Source: Iris pallida
Lineage: Eukaryota > Streptophyta > Magnoliopsida > Asparagales > Iridaceae
Direction: 5' to 3'
Assembly: GCA_029216955.1 (NCBI GenBank)
Contig: JANAVB010016199.1
Span: 12,641,714-12,705,713 of the forward strand
DNA: 64,000 nt
This document shows, in pieces, positions 33,504 to 43,570 of the stretch (its first letter is position 1; each line of letters begins with the position of its first letter). The notes under the pieces were generated by a model that searched no databases, had not been told where the DNA came from, and was given only the letters and a program-made list of their open reading frames with translations. Made by a program: the position numbers and the translations under genes.

Positions 33504-35281
33504 GGTCCTTCCTTATTGTTTCCTGTATCGTCTTCTTCAGCGGCAATGTACCTGGCCCTGCCGATCAGTGAGGCAGAGCACTTCCTGTGGATCAGCATCA
33601 ACCTGGAGATCAAGCCCAGCATTCAGGAGTAGCCTCCAAAGTCGTGCCTACTGGAGGAGAGCCACCGGTCCAGCCAGTTCAGCCTACAGAGCCTGATGAT
33701 GGTACTTTGGTGGGTCTCATCAGGACCTTGATAGCTTCCCAAGATCATCGAGGACATGCCTTACACCAGGCAGTGACAGATGCTCTGACCAGAGGAGGTC
33801 ATCAGGGGAATAGCGCGGCTAACAGCTTCCAGCGCTTGAACCCTCCCTTCTTCGATGGCAGCGAAGATGCTATTGCTGCAGATGCTTGGCTTCAGGACAC
33901 AGAGATGATTCTAGAAGCAGCCAGGACTCCAGAAGCCGAGAAGGTGGCCGTGGTGCACCTACAGTTATTGGATCTTGCTCGCAGCTGGTGGACGGCACAG
34001 GCCGTGGGATTAGTGGCCCCTATTTTATGGGCAGTATTCAGAAAGAGATTCTAGACCAAGTATTTTGATACTGTAGCTCGATACGATCTACAGACGAGGT
34101 TCACCAATCTAAAGCAGATGGGCAGGACGGTCGACGGATATGCGGCCGAGTTTTCCAGGCTTAGTCGGTTTACTCCCTCCTTGGTAGCGACCGAGTTCGA
34201 TAGAGCCCAGCGGTTCCAACAGGGGCTCCATCTAGAGATCTTATTGGCAGTGGAGCAGTTTGAGCATCAAACTTTTGATGCAGTGTTGAGAGCAGCTAGG
34301 AGACATGAGTATACCTCCCAGAGGATCGTGGATAGGGCCGAAGGTCGGAAGAGATCTCACGGCCAGATGAATCAGTCTTCAGCACCAGCCCCGGCAGTTC
34401 GGGCTTTGACCATTAGAGCTCCGAGACGGGCGGCCTCAGTGACGTCGGTTCAGCAGTCAGCTTCGATATACCCTCAGCAGCTGAAGCAGAAGCATTCTTT
34501 CGCAGTGGGATGTTCACACTGCGGGAAGCCAGGACATGTGATAGCAGAATATCGCAGGGCGCAGGGATTGTGCCTGGCTTGTGGAGCAGCAGATCATAAA
34601 GTTGGATCCTGCCCGAATAGGGGCAGTTCATCATCGTCCAACCTTTTTAGTCCTTCCGTGAGAGGACCAGCACCAGTCCAGCAGCAGCAGTATCAGCCTC
34701 AGAGGCCCTTGTCGCCTCAGTCCCAGGCATTCCAGCAACAACACCCCCAGCAGTATGCACAAGCCCAAGTCCTGAGTCAGAGCAGGCAGCGAGGATTTCA
34801 GCAGAGGGGACCAGCACCCCGAGGGCATGGTCAGGCTATGGTGATGACCGTAGAGAAAGGATTGGCACCAGAAGAGGTAGTGGCAGGTACTATTCTCGTC
34901 AAATCCTTTCCAGCTTCAGCTTTATTTGATTCTGGTGCATCGCATTCATTTATGTCTACACGATTCGCGATACGGATAGGACTGGAGCCCGAGTCATTAT
35001 CAGTAAGGCTTAATATACTTACTGGTAACGCACTTGTGGGAGTAGATAGGGTATTTTTCTCATGTCAAATCGTAGTTAGCGGTAGAGAATTCTTCGCTAG
35101 ATTGACAGAGTTCCCGATGGCCGATTATGATGTGGTCTTAGGGATGGATTGGTTGAGGAACCAGTATGCTAGAATAAACTGCCATATTGGCAGGGTTGTT
35201 TTTAGCATTCCAGGCGAGCCAGAGTTTTCTTCTCCCGAGGCGAAGTTGAACCTTCTCCTCCAGTATTGCGGATGGCAGTAG
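33504..35281 (+). pseudogene. gag: Tekay gag and protease, broken
   Basis: One phase runs from at least 33587 to 35281 with a single TAG at 34052-34054. The Gag domain shows Phe-Phe-Asp-Gly-Ser (about 33850) and Ala-Arg-Ser-Trp-Trp (33980). Two zinc knuckles follow: Cys-Ser-His-Cys-Gly ... (34510), whose last Cys is Tyr, and Cys-Leu-Ala-Cys-Gly ... Cys (34570-34610), intact. A Gln/Pro-rich linker leads to protease with the catalytic Phe-Asp-Ser-Gly-Ala-Ser (about 34927) and Leu-Gly-Met-Asp-Trp-Leu (35140). The start is uncertain: an ATG at 33545 lies in another phase and one at 33587 is in phase. The three-LTR element interrupts the leader just upstream. Confidence 0.85.
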
Positions 35282-36660
35282 CAGCAGTGCAGTTACCCTG
35301 GGTAGTCGAGGAGTTTCCAGATGTTTTCCCAGAAGAACTTCTAAGTATGTCGCCAGAGCGGGAGATCGAGTTCACCATAGACTTGATCCCCGGGACAGCC
35401 CCAGTGTCAGAAAGACTTTACAGGATAGCGCCGTCAGAGCTAGAGATATTGTACAAGATGATTGAAGAACTTAGAACCAAGGGATTCATTCGTACTAGTG
35501 GATCGCCTTGGGGAGCCCCGATGTTTCTTGTAAAAAAGAAGGATGGTACGTCCAGATTATGTGTAGATTATTATACCTTGAACTCAGTGACAATCAAGAA
35601 CAGATACCCTCTTCCAAGGATAGATGATCGTTTGATCAGCTCAAAGGGGCAGCAGTATTCTCGAAGATCGACTTGCGCTCCGGATACCATCAGATCAGAG
35701 TCAGAGAGCAGACATTCCGAAGACAGCTTTTAGATCAAGATATGGGCATTGGAAGTTCCTTATTATGCCATTTGGAGCAACCAATGTACCGACAGTATTC
35801 ATGGACCTCATGAATCGCATTTTTATGCCTTACTTGGATCAGTTCGTGATTGTGTTCCTAGACGACATCCTGGTCGACAATAAGAGTGAAGCAGAGCATG
35901 AGCAGCATCTTCGAGTGGTTCTTCAGATTCTCAGAGAGCACCAGTTATATGCCAAGTTCAGTAAATACGAGTTCTGGTTCGATCATATTTAATACTTGGG
36001 TCATATCATCACCAGAGGAGGAGTAGAAGTGGATCTCCAGAAGATCATAGCCATTGAGTCATGGCCAGTGCCCAACACAGTTGTAGAAGTCCGTAGTTTT
36101 CTTGGTTTGGCCGGCTACTTTCGACGATTTATTTTGGACTTTGCTTGAATTTCAGCGCCATTGACCCAGTTGACCCGCAAGAAAGTACAGTTTGCTTGGA
36201 CAGTAGAATGTCAGGATTCTTTTGAGAAGTTGAAGCGAAGCTTGATGACGGCTTCCATTCTCACAATTCTAGATGGGACCGGAGGATTCTCAGTGTATTG
36301 TGATGCTTCAGGCAGAGGCTTAGGATGTGTTCTAATACAGCATGGGAAGGTAATAGCTTATGCGTCACGCCAACTTCGTGGTCATGAGAGGAATTACCTA
36401 ACCCATGACTTGGAGCTGGCAGCGGTAGTGTTTGCACTTAAGTTGTAGAGGCACTACTTGTATGGAGATAGGGTGGAGATTTTCACCGACTATAAGAGCC
36501 TAAAGTATATTTTCACCCAGAAGGATCTTAACATGCGTCAGAGGAGATGGCTGGAGCTTCTTGTGGATTATGATGTCAACCTGCAGTATCATCCTGGAAA
36601 GGCCAACGTCGTTGCAGATGCATTGAGCAGGAGAGCCGGAGTTTATTTCCTAACAGCCCA
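35266..36660 (+). pseudogene. pol: Tekay reverse transcriptase and RNase H, broken
   Basis: RT begins with Phe-Pro-Asp-Val-Phe-Pro-Glu (35313), then Arg-Leu-Cys-Val-Asp-Tyr (35555) and [10 protein letters not shown] (35600). Phase changes near 35632 and 35725 break the Lys-Ile-Asp-Leu-Arg-Ser-Gly-Tyr block. Met-Pro-Phe-Gly-Ala-Thr-Asn (35765) and the catalytic Phe-Leu-Asp-Asp-Ile-Leu (35857) are kept. TAA at 35990, TGA at 36147 and TAG at 36446 interrupt. RNase H retains Tyr-Cys-Asp-Ala-Ser (36297), Asp-Leu-Glu-Leu (36408) and Thr-Asp-Tyr-Lys-Ser-Leu (36487), ending Val-Ala-Asp-Ala-Leu-Ser-Arg (36612). Confidence 0.9.
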
Positions 36661-37710
36661 ACTAGAGCTGTTAGCAGATCTTCAGAAGATGGGTATAGAA
36701 GTTGTTCTTCCTTCCAGAGTGGCATTGATGGCCAGCATACAAGTTCAGTCTACTATAGTCGAGAGGATCCGAGTGGCGCAGTCAGCAGATTCCAAGCTTC
36801 AGCAACTCAGAGCAGAGTGTGAGGCAGGACGGCAACCAGAGTTATACATTCATGAAGATGGTACACTTCGCCATGGTAAGCGTCTTTGTGTACCTAGTGG
36901 TGATATCAGACAGAAAATCATGGCAGAAGCTCACAGTTCTCAGTATTCCATTCATCCCGGTGGTACAAAGATGTACCGTGATGTCCATCAGCACTTTTGG
37001 TGGAATAGCATGAAAAGGGAGATAGCCCAGTTTGTCTCTTGGTGTTTGGTTTGCCAACAAGTTAAATCTAAACATCAGAGGCCCGTATGACTTCTTCAGC
37101 CCTTGCCAATTCTAGAATGGAAGTGGGAGCATATGACTATGGATTTTGTGACTGGATTACCTAGATCTCCAACTGGTCGAGATGCTATTTGGGTTATAGT
37201 TCACCGGCTCACGAAGGTGGCTCACTTTCTCTCGTTCATAGTCGGCCATTCGACGGCTCAGCTAGCAGAGATGTACCTCAGGCAGATTATCTGATTTTAC
37301 GGGATGCCAGTCAGTATCACCTCGGACCGAGATTCAAGATTTACGTCACACTTTTGGCGTAGTCTACAGGAGAGTTTGGGAACTCACCTCCAGTTCAGCT
37401 CAGTATATCATCCGCAGACTGATGGTCAGTCTGAACGCACAATCCAGACTCTTGAGGATATGTTGAGATCTTGCACACTCGACTTCGGTGGTTCGTGGAA
37501 AGATCACCTGCACCTGGTGGAGTTCTCATACAACTACAGTTTCCAGGCCAGTATCCAGATGGCACCGTTCGAGGCACTATATGGTAGGAAGTGCAGATCC
37601 CCGCTAGCCTGGAATGATGTTGGAGAGAGACAGATGCTTGGTCCGGAAATGATTGCCCAGACAGTTGAAGTGGTCAGAAGGGTCAGGGATCATCTTCGAG
37701 TTGCCTAAGA
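36661..37710 (+). pseudogene. Tekay integrase, broken
   Basis: Zinc domain: [11 protein letters not shown] (36932) and Cys-Leu-Val-Cys (37044). Core: Met-Asp-Phe-Val-Thr-Gly (37140), Ser-Asp-Arg-Asp-Ser-Arg-Phe (37315) and Gln-Ser-Glu-Arg-Thr (37428), giving D, D and E. Stops: TGA at 37088, TGA at 37292 and TAA at 37706. The Leu-Tyr-Gly-Arg-Lys-Cys-Arg-Ser-Pro motif near 37578 is typical of plant chromoviruses. Confidence 0.9.
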
Positions 37711-38182
37711 TCGCCAGCGTCATTGGGCCGATTCTCATCGGCGTCCTCTTGAGTTTTCTATCGGCGACCATGTATTCCTGAGGATTTCGCCTAACCGTAG
37801 CGTCATTCATTTCGACGTACGGGGAAAGCTTAGTCCTAGGTATATAGGATCGTTCGACATTCTGGAGCGAGTAGGAGATGTATTCGATCATCTCGCTCTT
37901 CCGTCGTCGCTACGTGAGGTGTATGACGTGTTCCATGTATCCCAATTACGACGGTATATCCCGGACCCGAGCCACATCCTGGATCATTCGGAATTTATTG
38001 TTGGTACCAACCTTTCGTATGAGGAGAGGCCCGTGTCTATATTGGACCGGAGAGAGATGATACTCAAGAACAAGACTATCAAGTTAGTCCGTGTTGCTTG
38101 GGGTCATCACTCTTTGGGAGAGGCAACGTAGGAGTGTGAGGATGATATCCGATCGCAATATCCCAACATATTTGACTCGTGA
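37711..38182 (+). pseudogene. Tekay integrase tail and chromodomain
   Basis: Integrase C-terminus (Pro-Arg-Tyr-Ile-Gly-Ser-Phe near 37838; Val-Phe-His-Val-Ser-Gln-Leu-Arg-Arg-Tyr at about 37927) followed by a chromodomain: Tyr-Glu-Glu-Arg-Pro-Val-Ser-Ile-Leu-Asp-Arg (about 38020) to Tyr-Pro-Asn-Ile-Phe and TGA at 38180. The Trp expected in Glu-Ala-Thr-Trp-Glu is a TAG at about 38130. Chromodomains direct integration to particular chromatin and place the element in the chromovirus clade, Tekay-like. Confidence 0.85.
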
Positions 38183-38349
38183 GGTATAGTATCTTCCTTA
38201 TGCCTCATGCCTTCGATTCCCTGCTTGCATGATTGATTGCTTGATTGATTGCCTAGTTATAGCTTGCTTGTGATTAGTATAGCTTGTCCTTGTCCCTCTA
38301 GCCTCTTAATTAAATTCCGAGGACGAAATTTTTTTAAGGTGGGTAGAGT
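38183..38349 (+). promoter_or_regulatory. Tekay 3' untranslated stretch and polypurine tract
   Basis: 167 bp of untranslated sequence ending CCGAGGACGAAATTT, then AAGGTGGGTAGAGT (38336-38349) directly before the LTR start TGTAATGCC. The tract is purine-rich but interrupted by T residues. Confidence 0.75.
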
Positions 38350-41119
38350 TGTAATGCCTATAGTTCGTATTACGTATTTTGGAATATGTGTACGTATTTT
38401 ATCTTGTATTGTATGATTCCTTGCTTGGCTTATCTTGGCATTTCATGGCTTGGTTTATTCTGGGTTGGTTCGGCTAGGCTTGGGTTGCCTTGGTTCATCA
38501 TGAACCAAGGGGAGAACCCTTACCTACCACCACCATCCCCATTTATTAGCCCACTCCTCTTTCTCTCTCTTTATTACTCCTCTTCTTCCCCATCATTACT
38601 CCTCACCTACCAGGAAGGTCTAGGCAAGTGCATCTTGCTTCATGGAGGAACTCAAGATTTATTGTTCTATTTTCTTTTTTGCAACGTTCTAAGAGTCTTT
38701 AGTGCTTGGCATTTTAAATTTCTATGGCTAAATTCTTCTAGATCTAAGTTTATTGTATTCTCGGATTTCTTGGGTTTTGATCTACTTAATCTTGTTATTA
38801 TCAAGTTCTGATGGTTCCATGTTGTAGAGTATTTCATTCTGCCCTATTTTGACCTATGGAAGTTCGGATTTGGACTCTGGATGAAGGATTTATGGAGTTT
38901 GGAAGCCATGGCTTGCATGGTTCTTCTTCTCGAAATAATGGAGAAGAAGGACAGTACTCAGCCGCATGGCTTCTCATGCGGCAAGTTTCCTTCTTGGCCG
39001 CATGGCTTAGCTTGAACCCAGCCGCATGAGTTATTGATCTCCCAGCCGCATAAGATTTCCGAACCGCATAAGCCTCGGCATAGTCCAGCCGCATGAACTC
39101 AATTATTCTTAGCCGCATGAAGTCATTCCCCCTCCCTAGCTGCATAAGACTCCACTTGATCATATCCGCATATGACTGATACTTCCAGCCGCATAAGGCT
39201 TTGCTCCCCGCAAGCCGCATAAGACCTTTCATCTCAGCCGCATGGGGTCTCTCTCTCCAGCCGCATGGAACTTTGATTCCCTGGCCGCATGGGACCCCGC
39301 TCATCCCAGCCGCATAAGATCCCCTCTATTCCCAGCCGCATAGGCTCTTGCCCCCTTCTTAGCCGCATAAACCCGAGTTTTCCGAGCCGCATGAGCTCTC
39401 CCCCTTTCAGCCGTATATGCCCTATTTTTTCTCCAGCCGCATGGACTTTTCCCTTACTGCCACATAGGCCTCCATTCTTTCCAGCCGCATGTGCTCTTCT
39501 CACATGAGCCGCATAAGGCCCAGTCATCCCCAGAGCCGCATGAGACCACATGGAACCCAGCCGCATGGGCTGCTCTATAGCCTTGTATTTTTATGATTTA
39601 ATTGTTATTATCTGGCTCATATCTTGTGGCCCTCAGTCTAACTTGGGTCTTTTGATGAAATGCTTATACTATGTTATTCTGTACTTGTAACCTGAACACA
39701 ACAGTGACCCGTAGCGATGCCCTCTTAACAAGTAACATGACATGATAGTGGCCCGTCGTGGCGCACTTCTGACAAATATACCTGACATGATATATCTCGG
39801 ATTGTTGTTGCGATAGCTAACATGACATGACATGACAAGTATAAATAACCTGGCACCGTTGGTGAATGTGCTTGTATAAATGAACCAGTATTGTCTTACA
39901 TCATGTCTAGGATAGGGACCCCTGAGTACCACGGTCAGGGGTGCCCACCAAATTGACTAAGGCTAATAACTAGAATAATCCAGTAGTCATGAAGAGATTT
40001 CCTAGCTACAGGCGATCCCGTTACCTGGGCGCGCTTGGGATATGTAGCCTGCCGTCGAGTAGGGCACATTTCCAGCACACTGTCATGTGTTGCACCCTTC
40101 AAGCTACTTAAAGGTACATGCATTTTCTGGATGATGTACCCACTTGAATTCAACCCCTAATATTCGACCTGGGTAACCTGGATGGTCTGCAGGGCTTGTG
40201 GCTGTGGAATAATCTCACTGTATCTTGTTAGTAACTAGGCCTGTGATAACCCTAGTTAGTTAAAGTATCAAGCCGTACTTATTGCTTGACCGTGATTGTT
40301 GGATGAGGCATAACCAGTCTAGTCTTGTCTTGATCCTGTACAAGATTGTTACATGACCTGATTCTTATATTATCTTGTCGATAAATGGTAGGAAACCAAG
40401 TTTCGTTCAGATGAAAGGTTACAACCCCGGTCCTTGTTTGGCTTACGGGTTGTAACCTGGTTATCGGAATAGTTCCATGGTTATCCCGTCGTATATCATC
40501 CTGATATTTTTTTTCCATATTTCCAGTTCTTACTACTTATTTATATTCGTGTGCTAATTGCTGGTTTTAGTTATGCTCTTTCTGGGATCTGACCCAGCTG
40601 GTTTTGTATGGCCAGATTTCAGAGCAGCTCCAGAGGATCTACTGACCTTCCAGCCCGATGGTGACCACCAGGCGTTTCTTTTTGTTCTCCCACTTTATTG
40701 TAACAATATTCTTTTGAGGCGTTTAGCCGGCGAGCACGTGTTTAGCTCGTATTGCACCTTTACTTACTGTCTGCCTACGGGCTGTAACATGATTGACAGA
40801 TCCTAGGGTTGATCATGTATTACTAAACTCTTGCTAGTCTTGACATTTTGTAATGACTAGCTTCATGATCAGCTGAATATGTAATATTTAGGACGTCTTA
40901 CTATTGTATATTTGGTGATCTTGCGTCTTGTAACATTTATTTACTTGCTTATGATTGAGACACTATGCTTGTTCATAACCATAGGAGACTGTTGGCTTGT
41001 AGTTAAACCCTCATGTATCTAGACAGCCGTGACCATATAGCGAGGTGGGTTGCACTTCAATATACGTAGCTGGCTATGTCTGCCCCCGCTCTCCTGTATT
41101 CTGGTTCTGGGGCGTGACA
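38350..41119 (+). repeat. 3' LTR of the Tekay element
   Basis: 2770 bp, TGTAATGCC ... GGGGCGTGACA, followed by GCCTC. It lacks two short segments of the 5' LTR (near 20435-20455 and 20555-20575 of the latter). Otherwise collinear, with the GCCGCAT array at 38959-39566. Confidence 0.92.
38959..39566. repeat. GCCGCAT word array in the 3' LTR
   Basis: The same array as in the 5' LTR. Several words that are GCCACAT or GCCGTAT in the 5' LTR are intact GCCGCAT here (for example near 39285, 39390 and 39505), and a few the reverse, which shows independent decay of CG sites after insertion. Confidence 0.75.
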
Positions 41120-41148
41120 GCCTCCTTGGGTACATCTTCGGAAGACAT
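41120..41148 (-). pseudogene. Tat antisense gene C, 5' end
   Basis: ATG (minus) at 41148-41146 begins Met-Ser-Ser-Glu-Asp-Val-Pro-Lys-Glu and runs into the Tekay target site; the frame resumes at 18175 on the other side of the insertion. Placing the 29 nt with 17914-18180 and counting GCCTC once restores phase, which is strong evidence that this was one gene before Tekay inserted. The function is unknown. Confidence 0.55.
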
Positions 41149-41194
41149 TTGCGATGAAAGGATTGGTTTGGATAACATTATCAAAAGTTCTGTA

Positions 41195-41204
41195 CTATTT
41201 ATAG
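41195..41204 (-). promoter_or_regulatory. TATA box of antisense gene C
   Basis: CTATAAATAG on minus, 56 nt upstream of the ATG at 41148. The spacing leaves room for a start site and a short leader. Usage is not shown. Confidence 0.5.
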
Positions 41205-41230
41205 ACAGAAAGGCTAAACATTTTGCCTCA

Positions 41231-41418
41231 GGAATCGAAACAACCTTTCCTCAAAAATGCATGTTCCTTCATTCATCCATTTTCATCTCGTGAATAGGTC
41301 TCCGTTTATTGTCTGTCGCGGGAACCGAAACGACCTTTCTTTGAAAAGGCATGCTTATTCATTCATCAATCTTTTTTATCTCTATTCATTTCGCGAATAG
41401 GCCTACATTTATTATCGT
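41231..41418. repeat. 90-bp direct repeat upstream of antisense gene C
   Basis: Two diverged tandem units starting GGAATCGAAAC (41231) and GGAACCGAAAC (41321). Each has AACGACC/AACAACC, TTTCCT or TTTCTTTG, GCATG, TTCATTCAT and CGNGAATAGG. They lie immediately upstream of the TATA box on the minus strand, a promoter-like position. The rest of 41419-41790 is AT-rich without a recognised gene. Confidence 0.6.
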
Positions 41419-41791
41419 TTATAAAGCCACATATAATAAATACTCAAAATCCCCAGTGGAGTCCATCAAAATCATCAATTCTGTCTTTTGAAACCCAGCT
41501 GTTTTAAAAGGTATCTTATCTTTATGATAAATCTGTTTTATCACAGATATCATCTTTCTAGACATGATATCCTGTCTTTGAATCACAACTGACTTGAAGA
41601 TCATTAATAGAAAAATGAGTTCACGTCCATATTACCTCTGAATTCTATTTTCTATATCATCACATCAAATCAAGTCATAAAGGAGAGAAAAATTATTCTT
41701 TATTCCTTCTTTAAAAACATAGATACATCTTAATGGAAATCTATTACATCTCGGATTTTCATTCTAAACATAACAAATGGAGGTCAATTAT

Positions 41792-42167
41792 ATCTTTGGA
41801 TCTTCTTGTTGGTGCCAGTTCCTTGTCGACTCAACCTAAAGAATCGAGCAAGGCAACGGAATCAACTCTGGTCTTCTCTCTCAGAAAGACAAGAAAAGAA
41901 CGACAGAGTACATCAGCTCGAAGACAAGTTGCTGTCAATACAACTGGTGGAGAAAAGATGACCCTTCGTGAGAAGTAGGAATGAGATCACCCTTGTGATA
42001 CGATTTCTAGCTCTGTGTCTCCACCATCCAACTCTCATGTATAAAGGCCCTTTCTACCATCTTGAGGAAGCCCTTTTAAACATGAAGAGTTCTGAGCTCT
42101 CTGATGTGTATGTCAAGGTGGTTAAGCTCCATAGCATCCAAGGTCACCGATACCAGTTCTGGGAAGT
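41792..42167 (-). pseudogene. Tat antisense coding segment D, broken
   Basis: On minus, from 42167, the frame begins Phe-Pro-Glu-Leu-Val-Ser-Val, continues Leu-Asp-Ala-Met-Glu-Leu-Asn-His and Arg-Glu-Leu-Arg-Thr-Leu, and runs to about 41792 with about five in-frame stops, several in contexts where CAA, CAG or CGA would fit. The first 27 codons align with 62690-62769 (+) of Tat B with 20 identical residues, the differences being amino-acid replacements. In both copies the frame is closed just upstream, and an AG lies at the start (in Tat B also a TTTGCAG), so it may be an exon. The function is unknown. Confidence 0.45.
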
Positions 42168-42529
42168 TTTGTTAGTCGGTCCCATGTAAGTATTAGAAAG
42201 AAGATGAGAATATAGCAAATGTTCTTTTCTTCTCGCAACTATTTAAATGAAATTGAAGCTGAAACATTATGCGCGTCCATAGGCATATATTTCGGGAAGA
42301 ATGAAGCACGAAAGTACGAGAAATGCCACGTGTCGTTTAGAAGTTTGTGTTATCAAAATCGAGAAAAGTCTACAAAAATGTGTGGGATGTGTCAAGACAG
42401 TTACACAACAAAGCTCAAATACGCCAGGATTTAATAAAGTCCAATTTTTCATTTCATAATGGAAAAGAGGACAGACACTACAGACATAGACACTATGGCC
42501 ATTATGTAAAATGACACTCGCGTATCACG

Positions 42530-42844
42530 TCACTTCTTCTTTCCGTCATCAGTCTGACGCAAGGCAGCGCTCAATTTCTCTATATTATGGATTCCCGAAC
42601 GATGAATCAAACGGAGGAATCCTTCCCTATGTTCTAATGTGCCACATTCTTCGAAAGGAGATGATGGCCCACCTCTGGAATGAGCAAAGACTGTTGAGGT
42701 CAGGCCAAAACAGTCGAGAAAGTTCTCCGTCCTCGGGTACGGGTCAGCTACCAGCAAATACTCTGCAGGCGCAGAGTATAACTTCTCCTCAGATGCTTTG
42801 CCGTTGTCATTGCCGTTCTCCCCATTCTTCATGTTGGATGCCAT
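42530..42844 (-). CDS. Tat antisense gene B, 104-codon protein of unknown function
   Basis: An intact ORF on the minus strand, convergent with pol. Its counterpart in Tat B (62036-62350) also has 104 codons. Over the last 76 or so residues I count about 53 identities; the N-terminal 20-odd residues differ but both reach Ala-Ser-Glu-Glu-Lys. Conserved blocks are Glu-Asn-Phe-Leu, Val-Phe-Ala-His-Ser, Arg-Glu-Gly-Phe-Leu-Arg-Leu, Leu-Ser-Ala-Ala-Leu and a Gly-Lys-Lys-Lys C-terminus. No signal peptide, membrane segment or known motif is seen. It is short, soluble-looking and mixed-charge. A TATA box lies 46 nt upstream. It stays open while almost every sense gene of Tat A is broken. It could be a regulator captured by the element, but nothing in the sequence shows a function. 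Confidence 0.65.
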   Translation of the reverse strand: MASNMKNGENGNDNGKASEEKLYSAPAEYLLVADPYPRTENFLDCFGLTSTVFAHSRGGPSSPFEECGTLEHREGFLRLIHRSGIHNIEKLSAALRQTDDGKKK

Positions 42845-42877
42845 GAGAGTAAATAAAGATGAAGGTTGAACTTCATG

Positions 42878-42890
42878 CTCATATATATAC
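42878..42890 (-). promoter_or_regulatory. TATA box of antisense gene B
   Basis: GTATATATATGAG on minus, 46 nt before the ATG at 42844. Tat B has TATATATAAG at 61988-61997, 48 nt before its ATG, and the leader between (CTTCATCTTTATT, CTCTCATG) is also conserved. Confidence 0.6.
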
Positions 42891-43257
42891 AGTGGAGATC
42901 GGCCCTTGCCAACACTTTATATTCCCCATAAATGGGCGGTAGCGTTTAATGAGGAAGAAAGAAGAAAGATATTTCAGAAAAGAGCGCCCCATAAATAGGT
43001 TTATTATTGGAAATGAACCGAGTACTTAATGATCATGTGGTTAACAGTGCAATTTTTGCTATGTTGTGCAACCCGCACGTTGTGCAACCCATCAGGTTGC
43101 ACGACCTTGCACAGCAATAGATTGTGCCGTATCTTACCGCGCAACATATCGAAGTTGCGTCCAAAAGACAGCACAACTTTTTGAAGCGCTGCGCAATACG
43201 GGTCGACAGCAACCAAACCCTAAAAAGGGAGGCGCAAGTTATAAGGTGCGCCCAACT

Positions 43258-43467
43258 CTAAAAAAAGTGGTTGCACGATGTCAGAATCAAGCTAAACCCT
43301 AAATAGGGTGGCCGACGATCGGTAAGGTAGTCGACAATCGGGTCTATAGTCGAATACTTACCCTCCATGGCCGGGTTGGCAGTCTCTCGGCGTGATGAAG
43401 GGGCAGCGCGCATGGAGGACTCGGCCATAGTCTTGCCCTTCTCGGCAGTAGAGTGCTTGGGTGCCAT
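43258..43467 (-). CDS. Tat antisense gene A, 69-codon frame or first exon
   Basis: ATG (minus) at 43467. The product starts Met-Ala-Pro-Lys, has Lys-Gly-Lys and then Glu-Thr-Ala-Asn-Pro-Ala-Met-Glu-Gly. Tat B (61407-61595) shares Met-Ala-Pro, Lys-Gly-Lys and the whole nine-residue Glu-Thr-Ala-Asn-Pro-Ala-Met-Glu-Gly block, at different overall length. Directly after that block both copies have a good splice donor (GG then GTAAGT here at 43361; GGTAAGC at 61551 in Tat B), so this may be a first exon whose ORF tail is intron. The function is unknown. Confidence 0.45.
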   Translation of the reverse strand: MAPKHSTAEKGKTMAESSMRAAPSSRRETANPAMEGKYSTIDPIVDYLTDRRPPYLGFSLILTSCNHFF

Positions 43468-43570
43468 TGATGCTGGTCGAAGCTCTAAAAGATCGGGAAG
43501 AAGGAGAGGAAATAGGGTTCTAGAGAAATCTTAAACGATGGTGAAGAATTAATAATCCAAAGAGTACGGT

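Larger units (their letters stand above)
18181..41119 (+). mobile_element. Tekay/Del-type chromodomain Ty3/gypsy element
   Basis: LTRs at 18181-21019 and 38350-41119, TSD GCCTC on both sides (18176-18180, 41120-41124). The internal region holds gag, protease, RT, RNase H, integrase and a C-terminal chromodomain, all on + and all interrupted by stops or frameshifts. A three-LTR element (21178-33498) sits in its leader. It inserted into an antisense gene of Tat A. LTR pairs look alike but carry many substitutions, so it is not a very recent insertion. Confidence 0.92.

Noticed and set aside
33444..34068. Short + frames overlapping the Tekay gag start
   Set aside because: Shadows of gag in other phases; gag phase is fixed by domain motifs.
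39234..39566. 110- and 156-codon antisense frames over the GCCGCAT array
   Set aside because: The peptide repeats merely mirror the DNA word array; broken differently in the other LTR.
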